This document shows, one piece after another, positions 1-4,478 of a stretch of 6,776 nt of DNA. The stretch lies in the NCBI GenBank assembly GCA_045403015.1, contig JAXIPI010000239.1, positions 1 through 6,776 on the forward strand. The letters run 5' to 3'. The DNA is from Gaiellasilicea sp045403015. GTDB lineage: Bacteria > Actinomycetota > Thermoleophilia > Gaiellales > Gaiellaceae. The position numbers and the translations under genes are program-made. Positions within the stretch are counted from its first letter, which is position 1. The number at the start of each line of letters is the position of its first letter. The notes beneath the pieces are model-generated. The model was not told the DNA's origin. It worked only from the letters and a program-made list of their open reading frames with translations, and did no database searches.

Positions 1-214
1 CACTGCGGACTTCGCGGACAACGCTCCCGGGAACCTGCGTGCCGACTACGTGCTGCCGAGGAAGAACATCAAGATCGTCGGCTCCGGCGTCTTCTGGCCG
101 CTGATGTCCGACCCGCTCTTCCGGCTCGTCGGTGTCTTCCCGTTCCCGACCTCCGACCACCGGCTCGTCTGGGTGGACGTGAAGGTGCCGGGCGTTCATC
201 ACGACGACGACTAG
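1..214 (+). CDS. Endonuclease/exonuclease/phosphatase family protein, C-terminal 70 residues (5' truncated)
   Basis: An open frame enters from the left edge (first full codon at position 2) and stops at TAG 212-214. The 70 residues end in the signature of the EEP (DNase I-like) metal-dependent phosphodiesterase fold: an LRADYVLP segment near residues 12-19, then a long linker, then TSDHRLVWVDV near residues 54-64. In this fold the final SDH supplies the catalytic histidine next to the metal-binding aspartate, and the DYVL strand precedes it. The tail ends in HHDDD. The substrate cannot be read from this fragment. Members include secreted nucleases, lipid or sugar phosphatases and uncharacterised secreted proteins. 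The N-terminus and any signal peptide lie outside the window. It converges on the thymidine kinase gene. Confidence 0.75.
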   Translation, partial: TADFADNAPGNLRADYVLPRKNIKIVGSGVFWPLMSDPLFRLVGVFPFPTSDHRLVWVDVKVPGVHHDDD

Positions 215-228
215 TTACGTCAGGCCGC

Positions 229-263
229 GACTGTCGCGGGGCCCGCGCGGCCTCGTGACAGTC
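229..263 (+). terminator. Long hairpin between convergent genes, probable terminator
   Basis: Bases 229-243 pair with 249-263 around a 5-nt loop (244-248, CGCGC). This gives a 15-bp stem with two G.U pairs (236/256 and 239/253). The G.U pairs are legal only in RNA copied rightward and become C.A mismatches in the opposite transcript, so the hairpin best serves the upstream plus-strand gene. No T-run follows, as is common for GC-rich actinobacterial terminators. A competing smaller stem (225-230 with 234-239) lies inside it. It sits 14 nt after the upstream stop and 24 nt before the end of tk. Confidence 0.5.
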
Positions 264-287
264 CGGCAGACGACCGAGCTGACGCTC

Positions 288-908
288 CTAGGCCGCGGCG
301 ACTGCGATCGCGGCGGCGAGGGGCGAGGCGTCCTGGCCGGCCTCGTGGCAGTCGCGGCAGCGCGCCTCGTACTGCTCGTTCGCGCCCACGACGATCGTCG
401 CCCCCGAATACGGCGCGGGCCGGCCGTCGACCAGCCGCTGCGTCGTCGTCGCTCCGCCGCCGCAGCGGTGGCAGACCGCCTGCAGCTTGTCGACGAACTC
501 GGCGTGGGCCAGTAGCTCCGGCATCGGCCCGAACGGGAGCCGCCGGAAGTCCTGGTCGAGCCCGGCCGCGATCACCCGGACGCCGTCGTCGGCGAGCTCG
601 AGCGCGACGCCGACGATCTCGTCGTCGAAGAACTGAGCCTCGTCGATGCCGATCACCTCGAAGCCGCGCGCCCGCTCGGCGAGCTCCGAGACGCTTGCCA
701 CCGGCACCGCCCGCATCCGGATGCCGGCGTGGCTGACGACGTCGACGGCGTCGTAGCGGTCGTCGATCCGGGGCTTGAAGATCACGGAGCGCTGGCCTGC
801 GATCTCCGCGCGCCGGAGCCGGCGGATCATCTCCTCGCTCTTGCCGCCGAACATCGGCCCGCAGACCACCTCGAGCCAGCCGCCGCTCTTCGGGTTGATC
901 CTGATCAC
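288..908 (-). CDS. tdk: Thymidine kinase, type II (TK1-like, zinc-binding)
   Basis: This enzyme phosphorylates thymidine to dTMP with ATP in the cytosolic pyrimidine salvage pathway. The 206-residue reading starts at GTG 906-908. A Walker A loop GPMFGGKS lies at residues 17-24 (usual form GPMFSGKT), the DEAQFF motif with catalytic Glu at 89-94, and the GLDQDFRRLPFGP segment at 116-128. A zinc site is formed by C146/C149 and C184/C187, and the ANEQYEARC thymidine-binding lasso spans 176-184. Length and motif order match bacterial TK1-type enzymes. The frame stays open far upstream (to 1526), but residues before the GTG lack family similarity and run antisense through the neighbouring gene, so that extension is rejected. 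No Shine-Dalgarno precedes the GTG; a TACGAT box 7 nt upstream suggests a leaderless mRNA. It is divergent from the ATP-grasp gene and convergent with the gene before it. Confidence 0.95.
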   Translation of the reverse strand: MIRINPKSGGWLEVVCGPMFGGKSEEMIRRLRRAEIAGQRSVIFKPRIDDRYDAVDVVSHAGIRMRAVPVASVSELAERARGFEVIGIDEAQFFDDEIVGVALELADDGVRVIAAGLDQDFRRLPFGPMPELLAHAEFVDKLQAVCHRCGGGATTTQRLVDGRPAPYSGATIVVGANEQYEARCRDCHEAGQDASPLAAAIAVAAA

Positions 909-915
909 GGACGCG

Positions 916-921
916 ATCGTA
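916..921 (-). promoter_or_regulatory. -10 box of a probable leaderless promoter for thymidine kinase
   Basis: Read on the minus strand, TACGAT (916-921) matches the TAnnnT -10 consensus and is followed by 7 nt and then the GTG start. Transcription would therefore begin at or next to the first base of the start codon. This arrangement is typical of leaderless mRNAs in actinobacteria and fits the absence of a ribosome binding site. No good -35 hexamer is visible 16-18 nt further upstream. The box lies inside an 11-bp odd palindrome (917-927, TCGTA-G-TACGA), which could be an operator. Confidence 0.45.
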
Positions 922-941
922 GTACGACGGTCGGATGAATC

Positions 942-957
942 ATCTTCCGGTGAAGAT
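942..957. repeat. Perfect inverted repeat in the tk/ATP-grasp divergent gap
   Basis: ATCTTC (942-947) and GAAGAT (952-957) are perfect inverted arms around CGGT. The element lies between the two divergent genes, about 21 nt upstream of the tk -10 box. It could be a repressor or activator site serving one or both genes. It is too short to be confident, and no known operator consensus is recognised. Confidence 0.3.
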
Positions 958-1016
958 CCGGAGAGCAAGCCGTGCCGGCACTTGCGGACGGTTCTGACTG
1001 CTGGCACAACAATTCT

Positions 1017-1934
1017 ATGCAGCTTGCGATTGTCACCCAGCGGGCGACCGAAACGAACCTTGCGCTCGCCGCCGCCGCGCCCCGCGGCGTGCATTTCTGC
1101 CTCTACTCGCCCGAGCAGGCGGTCGCCCAGCTCGGCCACGGGGACGCCGCGCTGGGACGGCTCGACGTGCTGCCGACGCTCGACGGCGTCGAGGACGGGC
1201 TCTGGGCGCTCGGCTCGCTCGCCGCCGGCGGCATCCGCACGCTCAACCGGGCAGGCGCGCTGCTGGCCGCCCACGACAAGCTTCTGACCGCCCGGCTCCT
1301 GCTTCGCGCCGGGCTTCCGCATCCCCGCACCCGGCTGCTGTCGCCCGGTGGACCACTCCCGGAGTTGCGGCTTCCCGTGGTTGTGAAGCCGCGCTTCGGG
1401 AGTTGGGGTACTGACGTCGTGCGCTGCGCGGATCACGACGCCCTTCGCAAGCACGTCCGCGAGCTCGAGCTTCGCCCTTGGTACCGCGCCCACGGCGCGC
1501 TGGTGCAGGAGCTCGTGCCGCCGCACGGGTCCGACCTCCGCATCGTCGTCGCCGGCGGCGCGATCGTCGGCGCGATCGAACGTGTCGCCGCCAAGGGCGA
1601 GTGGCGGACCAACGTCGCACTCGGCGCCCAGCGCCGCCCGGTCGAGCCGCCCTCGTTCGCGTGCATGCTCGCGCTCGAGGCCGCGGCGGCCGCAGGAGCC
1701 GACCTGATCGGCGTCGATCTGCTCCCCGACGGAGAAGGCGGCTGGGTCGTGCTGGAGCTGAACGGCGCTGTCGAGTGGACACGCGAGTACTCGCTCGATC
1801 GCGACCCGTTCGTTGCCGCCGCGTGGGAGCTCGCGCGCGTCGCGCTCGGCTGTCCGCTAGGCCCGGCCGGTCCCAGCACAGTGGCGCCGCGGCCGATGCG
1901 GGTCGCGGACACTCCCGCGACCCTGCCCGCGTGA
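1017..1934 (+). CDS. RimK/LysX-like ATP-grasp ligase, substrate unknown
   Basis: The 305-residue protein has the RimK-type ATP-grasp layout: an N-terminal strand MQLAIVTQ; an N77 ... HDKLLTARLLLRAGLPHPRT stretch (86-105) at the entry to the grasp fold; VVVKPRFGSWGTDV (121-134) with ATP-binding K124 and the glycine loop; VQELVPPHGSDLRIVV (163-178); and R197-N199. A metal-binding end follows, with GVDLL at 232-236 and LELNG at 246-250 (E247, N249). Such enzymes join a carboxylate to an amine through an acyl-phosphate, for example glutamate addition to S6 or F420, or LysW modification. Nothing nearby identifies the substrate. Start choice is uncertain. ATG 1017 begins exactly at the conserved first strand but has no Shine-Dalgarno. 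GTG 972 in the same frame has GGAG (960-963) 8 nt upstream and would add 15 residues, but those codons are poorer in third-position GC than the gene. No carrier protein such as LysW is encoded here. Confidence 0.85.
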   Translation: MQLAIVTQRATETNLALAAAAPRGVHFCLYSPEQAVAQLGHGDAALGRLDVLPTLDGVEDGLWALGSLAAGGIRTLNRAGALLAAHDKLLTARLLLRAGLPHPRTRLLSPGGPLPELRLPVVVKPRFGSWGTDVVRCADHDALRKHVRELELRPWYRAHGALVQELVPPHGSDLRIVVAGGAIVGAIERVAAKGEWRTNVALGAQRRPVEPPSFACMLALEAAAAAGADLIGVDLLPDGEGGWVVLELNGAVEWTREYSLDRDPFVAAAWELARVALGCPLGPAGPSTVAPRPMRVADTPATLPA

Positions 1935-1979
1935 GCCCGGACTGACCTCGTCGCAACCCCGTACCACCACTGGGATGCT

Positions 1980-1988
1980 TGCTACACT
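1980..1988 (+). promoter_or_regulatory. Extended -10 promoter of the tRNA (and probably of rpmG-secE-nusG)
   Basis: TGCTACACT combines a TGn extension (1980-1982) with a TACACT -10 hexamer (1983-1988). A start site about 7 nt downstream would fall near 1995, giving a short 5' leader before the mature tRNA at 2001. No convincing -35 is seen 17 nt upstream (CGTACC, 1960-1965), which is compatible with extended -10 promoters. No other promoter is obvious before rpmG, so this may drive tRNA and operon together. Confidence 0.55.
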
Positions 1989-2000
1989 CTCCGTCCGCGC

Positions 2001-2074
2001 GGCGGCGTAGCTCAGCTGGTTAGAGCAGCGGAATCATAATCCGCGTGTCGCAGGTTCGAGTCCTGCCGCCGCTA
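2001..2074 (+). tRNA. tRNA-Met (anticodon CAT), probably elongator
   Basis: A full cloverleaf can be folded. The acceptor stem is 2001-2007 with 2067-2073, the D stem 2010-2013 with 2023-2026, the anticodon stem 2028-2032 with 2040-2044, and the T stem 2050-2054 with 2062-2066 around TTCGAGT. The 7-nt anticodon loop (2033-2039) carries CAT at 2035-2037 after T2034. The first acceptor pair is G.U (2001/2073), the discriminator is A2074, and no CCA is encoded. The initiator type is unlikely because the C1xA72 mismatch and the three-GC anticodon-stem pattern are absent. A CAT anticodon could also mark the lysidine-modified Ile2 tRNA. A Met tRNA upstream of rpmG is, from memory, the arrangement in Mycobacterium, which favours Met. 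Confidence 0.88.
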
Positions 2075-2121
2075 TTCCTCAGCAGTCTTTTTCCCACCGA
2101 AACCGAGAGAACACGATCTAG

Positions 2122-2283
2122 ATGGCAGCCGGAGTTCGAGTCGCAATTACGCTCGCCTGCACGGAGTGCAAGCGGCGGAACTACCAGACGAACAAGTCGA
2201 AGCGGAACACGCCCGACCGCGTCGAGTTCAAGAAGTACTGCCGCTGGTGTGGGCAGCACACTGTTCATCGGGAGACGCGCTAG
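2122..2283 (+). CDS. rpmG: 50S ribosomal protein L33 (zinc-ribbon form)
   Basis: The 53-residue basic protein begins MAAGVRVAITLACTEC. It carries two CxxC pairs, C13/C16 and C40/C43 (YCRWC), the metal-binding form of L33, with the family-typical RNYQTNKSKRN stretch (19-29). L33 binds 23S rRNA near the E site of the large subunit. The start is fixed: the codon just before ATG 2122 is an in-frame TAG. No strong Shine-Dalgarno is present; GAGAG (2105-2109) is 12 nt away, and initiation may be weak or depend on the upstream transcript. The gene lies 47 nt after the tRNA, and its stop codon overlaps the secE start by one base. A T5 run (2086-2091 region) in the tRNA-rpmG gap has no stem before it other than the tRNA itself. 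Confidence 0.95.
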   Translation: MAAGVRVAITLACTECKRRNYQTNKSKRNTPDRVEFKKYCRWCGQHTVHRETR

Positions 2284-2615
2284 TGGCGCGCGAGACCCGT
2301 CGGCAGCGCCGCGACCAGCGGAAGAGCTCCGGTGCTGCGAAGCCCGTCGCGCAGCGTCCGCCGCGCGCGCAGGCGGCCGTGCGTCCGGGTATGCAGCCCG
2401 CCTCGACCCAGACCGGACGGCGCGAGCCCCGGCAGCGCGGACGCTTCATCAAGGAGTCCTGGGGCGAGCTCCAGAAGGTCGATTGGCCCAGCCGCAGCCA
2501 GGTGATCCAGGGCACGATCGTCGTGATCATCGCCTGCGCGATCGTCGGCACGTACCTTTACGCCGCCGATCAGATCTTCAAGCCCTTCGTCCGCAACGTT
2601 CTGCTGGGCCAATAG
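2283..2615 (+). CDS. secE: Preprotein translocase subunit SecE
   Basis: SecE clamps SecY in the SecYEG channel of the cytoplasmic membrane. The 110-residue product has a strongly basic, proline/glutamine-rich N-terminal region (about residues 1-52). It is followed by the SecE amphipathic-helix signature FIKESWGELQKVDWPSRSQV (55-74) and one transmembrane segment (about 75-95), then a short tail. This is the single-span form; the long cytoplasmic N-terminus is typical of GC-rich Gram-positives. GTG 2283 overlaps the rpmG stop (TAGTG) and has GGGAG (2270-2274) 8 nt upstream inside rpmG, indicating coupled translation. The frame is open further upstream but only as a shadow of rpmG. Confidence 0.95.
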   Translation: MARETRRQRRDQRKSSGAAKPVAQRPPRAQAAVRPGMQPASTQTGRREPRQRGRFIKESWGELQKVDWPSRSQVIQGTIVVIIACAIVGTYLYAADQIFKPFVRNVLLGQ

Positions 2616-2631
2616 GAAGAGGGCGATAGCC

Positions 2632-3165
2632 ATGTTCCGCTGGTACGTCATCAACACCTACTCCGGGCACGAGAACAAGGTGAAGGCCAATCTCGAGCAC
2701 CGGATCGTCTCCATGAACCAGGCTCCGCGCTTCCGGCGCGTCGTCGTCCCGACCGAGCAGGTGATCGAGACCAAGGACGGCCAGAAGGTGCAGATCGAGA
2801 AGCGCGTGCTGCCGGGCTACGTGCTCGTGAACATGGACCTGAACGACGAGGCCTGGACGGTCGTGAAGAACACGCCCGGCGTCACCGGCTTCGTCGGGGC
2901 AGGCGCGAAGCCCGTTCCGCTCGCGCAGGGCGAGGTCGACCGAATCCTGCACACGGGCGCCGCAGCCGCAGGCGCGGCCCTCCGGTCGCAGGTCGAGTTC
3001 ACCCTCGGCGAGTCGGTGAAGGTAACCTCCGGCCCGCTGTCGGACTTCGACGGCGAGATCGTCGACGTGAACGCCGACCAGCAGAAGCTGAAGGTGCTCG
3101 TCGACATCTTCGAGCGCCAGGTACCGGTGGAGCTCGGGTTCGATCAGGTCAAGAAGCTGGACTGA
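2632..3165 (+). CDS. nusG: Transcription termination/antitermination protein NusG
   Basis: NusG binds the RNA polymerase clamp, stabilises elongation or pausing, and links polymerase to Rho or to ribosomal protein S10. The 177-residue protein has an NGN domain from the start (WYVINTYSGHENKVKANL, 4-21; RRVVVPTEQV, 35-44; PGYVLVNM, 61-68; NTPGVTGFVG, 80-89). A KOW domain follows (about 126-160) with the SGPLSDFDGEIVDVN core at 133-147. It lacks the long acidic N-terminal extension found in Streptomyces and Mycobacterium NusG. GAGGG (2619-2623) lies 8 nt before ATG 2632. It sits 16 nt after secE and 11 nt before rplK, the widely conserved secE-nusG-rplK order. Confidence 0.97.
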   Translation: MFRWYVINTYSGHENKVKANLEHRIVSMNQAPRFRRVVVPTEQVIETKDGQKVQIEKRVLPGYVLVNMDLNDEAWTVVKNTPGVTGFVGAGAKPVPLAQGEVDRILHTGAAAAGAALRSQVEFTLGESVKVTSGPLSDFDGEIVDVNADQQKLKVLVDIFERQVPVELGFDQVKKLD

Positions 3166-3176
3166 CGTAGGACGCC

Positions 3177-3602
3177 ATGGCGAAGAAGATCCTCACAACG
3201 ATCAAGCTGCAGATCCCGGGCGGGCAGGCGAACCCCGCGCCGCCGGTCGGTCCTGCGCTCGGCCAGCATGGCGTCAACATCATGGAGTTCTGCAAGGCCT
3301 TCAACGCGCAGACGGCGCAGGAGAACGGCCGCATCACGCCGGTCGAGATCACGGTGTACGAGGACCGCTCGTTCACGTTCATCACGAAGACGCCCCCCGC
3401 CGCTGTGCTGATCAAGGAGGCGCTTGGGATCGAGAAGGGCTCGGCCGAGCCGAACCGGAACAAGGTCGGCAGGATCTCGAAGTCGCAGCTGCGCTCGATT
3501 GCGGAGATCAAGCTCGAGGATCTAAACGCACGGGATGTCGATCACGCGATGCTTGTCATCGCAGGAACTGCGAGAAGCATGGGCGTGGAGGTGGAAAGGT
3601 GA
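3177..3602 (+). CDS. rplK: 50S ribosomal protein L11
   Basis: L11 binds the GTPase-associated centre of 23S rRNA, the target of thiostrepton, and contacts elongation factors. The 141-residue length is standard. The N-terminal domain shows LQIPGGQANPAPPVGPALGQ (11-30) followed by HGVNIMEFCKAFN (31-43). The C-terminal rRNA-binding domain shows GRISKSQLRSIAEIK (98-112) and ends with IAGTARSMGVEVE. A short AGGA (3169-3172) lies close to ATG 3177, so initiation may rely partly on ribosomes finishing nusG 11 nt upstream. Its stop codon overlaps the rplA start by four bases. Confidence 0.97.
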   Translation: MAKKILTTIKLQIPGGQANPAPPVGPALGQHGVNIMEFCKAFNAQTAQENGRITPVEITVYEDRSFTFITKTPPAAVLIKEALGIEKGSAEPNRNKVGRISKSQLRSIAEIKLEDLNARDVDHAMLVIAGTARSMGVEVER

Positions 3603-4330
3603 GCGCCCACGGCAAGCGCTACAACGAGGCGCGGACGAAGATCGACCGCGAGACGCAGTACTCGCCGGCAGAGGCCCTCAGGATTCTCAAGGCGCTTCCG
3701 GACGCGAAGTTCGACGAGACGGTCGAGGCGCATTTCCGCCTGGGCCTGAACGTCCGCCACGCCGACCAGCAGCTCCGCGGCACGCTGATGCTCCCGCACG
3801 GGACCGGCAAGAGCGTCCGCGTGGCCGTGTTCGCCGAGGGCGACAAGGCACGCGAGGCCGAGGATGCCGGCGCGGACGTCGTCGGCGCTGCCGACCTCGC
3901 GGCCAAGATCGAGGGCGGCTTCACCGACTTCGACGTGGCGATCGCGACGCCCGACCAGATGGGCAACGTCGGCAAGCTCGGCCGCGTGCTCGGCCCCCGC
4001 GGCCTGATGCCGAACCCCAAGACGGGCACCGTCACCTTCGACGTCGGCAAGGCCGTCTCGGACGCCAAGGCAGGCAAGCTCGAGTACCGGACCGACCGCG
4101 GCGCGAACGTCCACGTCTCGATCGGGAAGAAGAGCTTCGGCGAGAAGAACCTGCTGGAGAACTACGCGGCGCTCGTCGAGGAGATCGTGCGCGCGAAGCC
4201 GGCCTCCGCCAAGGGCCGCTACATCCACCAGATCACACTCACGACCACGATGAGCCCCGGCGTGCGCGTCGACCCGACCCGCGTCCGCGGCATCGTCGAG
4301 GAATTCGAGCAGGAGGCCGTGCCGGCGTAA
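3599..4330 (+). CDS. rplA: 50S ribosomal protein L1
   Basis: L1 forms the mobile stalk beside the E site and in many bacteria also represses the L11-L1 mRNA. The 243-residue protein shows the family's GKRYNEARTKID start, the domain II region with the conserved GRVLGPRGLMPNPKTGTVT segment (about 127-145), and the final domain I half ending in TLTTTMSPGVRVD. GTG 3599 overlaps the rplK TGA (GTGA) with GGAGG (3587-3591) 7 nt upstream, so the two are translationally coupled. Length is a little above the usual 230-235 because of a short C-terminal tail (EEFEQEAVPA). I see no clear L1-binding mRNA mimic near rplK. Confidence 0.97.
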   Translation: MSAHGKRYNEARTKIDRETQYSPAEALRILKALPDAKFDETVEAHFRLGLNVRHADQQLRGTLMLPHGTGKSVRVAVFAEGDKAREAEDAGADVVGAADLAAKIEGGFTDFDVAIATPDQMGNVGKLGRVLGPRGLMPNPKTGTVTFDVGKAVSDAKAGKLEYRTDRGANVHVSIGKKSFGEKNLLENYAALVEEIVRAKPASAKGRYIHQITLTTTMSPGVRVDPTRVRGIVEEFEQEAVPA

Positions 4331-4358
4331 GGTTTTTCCGTCCACAGCCCGTCGCCGA

Positions 4359-4368
4359 AGAAAGGAGG
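4359..4368 (+). promoter_or_regulatory. Orphan Shine-Dalgarno-like element in the rplJ leader
   Basis: AGAAAGGAGG is fully complementary to the usual 16S rRNA 3' end, yet no ATG, GTG or TTG follows within normal spacing; the next bases form hairpin H1. It could be a ribosome standby or decoy site, or a pairing partner for the CCTCC segments at 4393-4397 and 4442-4446. It may also be chance in a purine-rich leader. Confidence 0.35.
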
Positions 4369-4465
4369 CAGCCCGCGAGAGCGGGCAGAGGCCCTCCCGA
4401 GGTGGCGCTTGGAAAGGTGATTTCGCCTCTCTCCGAGCCCGCCTCCGTGCGGGCTCGACCGTTTC

Positions 4466-4475
4466 AAGGAGGTGA
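4466..4475 (+). promoter_or_regulatory. Consensus ribosome binding site of rplJ
   Basis: AAGGAGGTGA gives a ten-base match to the anti-Shine-Dalgarno sequence, with its GGAGG core (4468-4472) 6 nt before ATG 4479. It is the strongest site in the window, in keeping with high L10/L12 demand. The CCTCC in the preceding hairpin (4442-4446, mostly loop) is complementary to its core and could mask it. Confidence 0.8.
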
Positions 4476-4478
4476 GAG

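Larger units (their letters stand above)
4331..4478 (+). ncRNA. rplJ leader, probable L10-binding autoregulatory mRNA structure
   Basis: This 148-nt gap lies where the ribosomal-protein L10 leader occurs in many bacteria; the L10-L12 complex binds it to limit its own synthesis. Three helices are visible. H1 is GCCCGC 4371-4376 with GCGGGC 4381-4386 around a GAGA tetraloop. P1 is AGAGGC 4387-4392 with GCCTCT 4425-4430, enclosing a small GAAA/TTTC hairpin (4412-4415 with 4421-4424). H3 is a 9-bp stem, 4434-4442 with 4449-4457. The arms of H1 and H3 are interchangeable, so a second fold is possible that keeps P1 but joins 4371-4376 to 4449-4454 and 4381-4386 to 4437-4442. No T-run follows H3, so control is more likely at translation than at intrinsic termination. 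Assignment rests on position and helices, not on a covariance search. Confidence 0.7.

Noticed and set aside
909..1526. Minus-strand open frame continuing upstream of thymidine kinase, giving a 412-residue protein
   Set aside because: The extension has no thymidine kinase similarity, runs antisense through the well-supported ATP-grasp gene, and ends at a natural GTG with a leaderless-type promoter. It is a GC-rich shadow frame.
4316..4337. Possible terminator after rplA (GCCG/CGGC mini-stem then TTTTT at 4333-4337)
   Set aside because: The stem is only 4 bp and lies mostly inside the coding end, with the T-run too far from it. Operon continuity into the rplJ leader is more likely.
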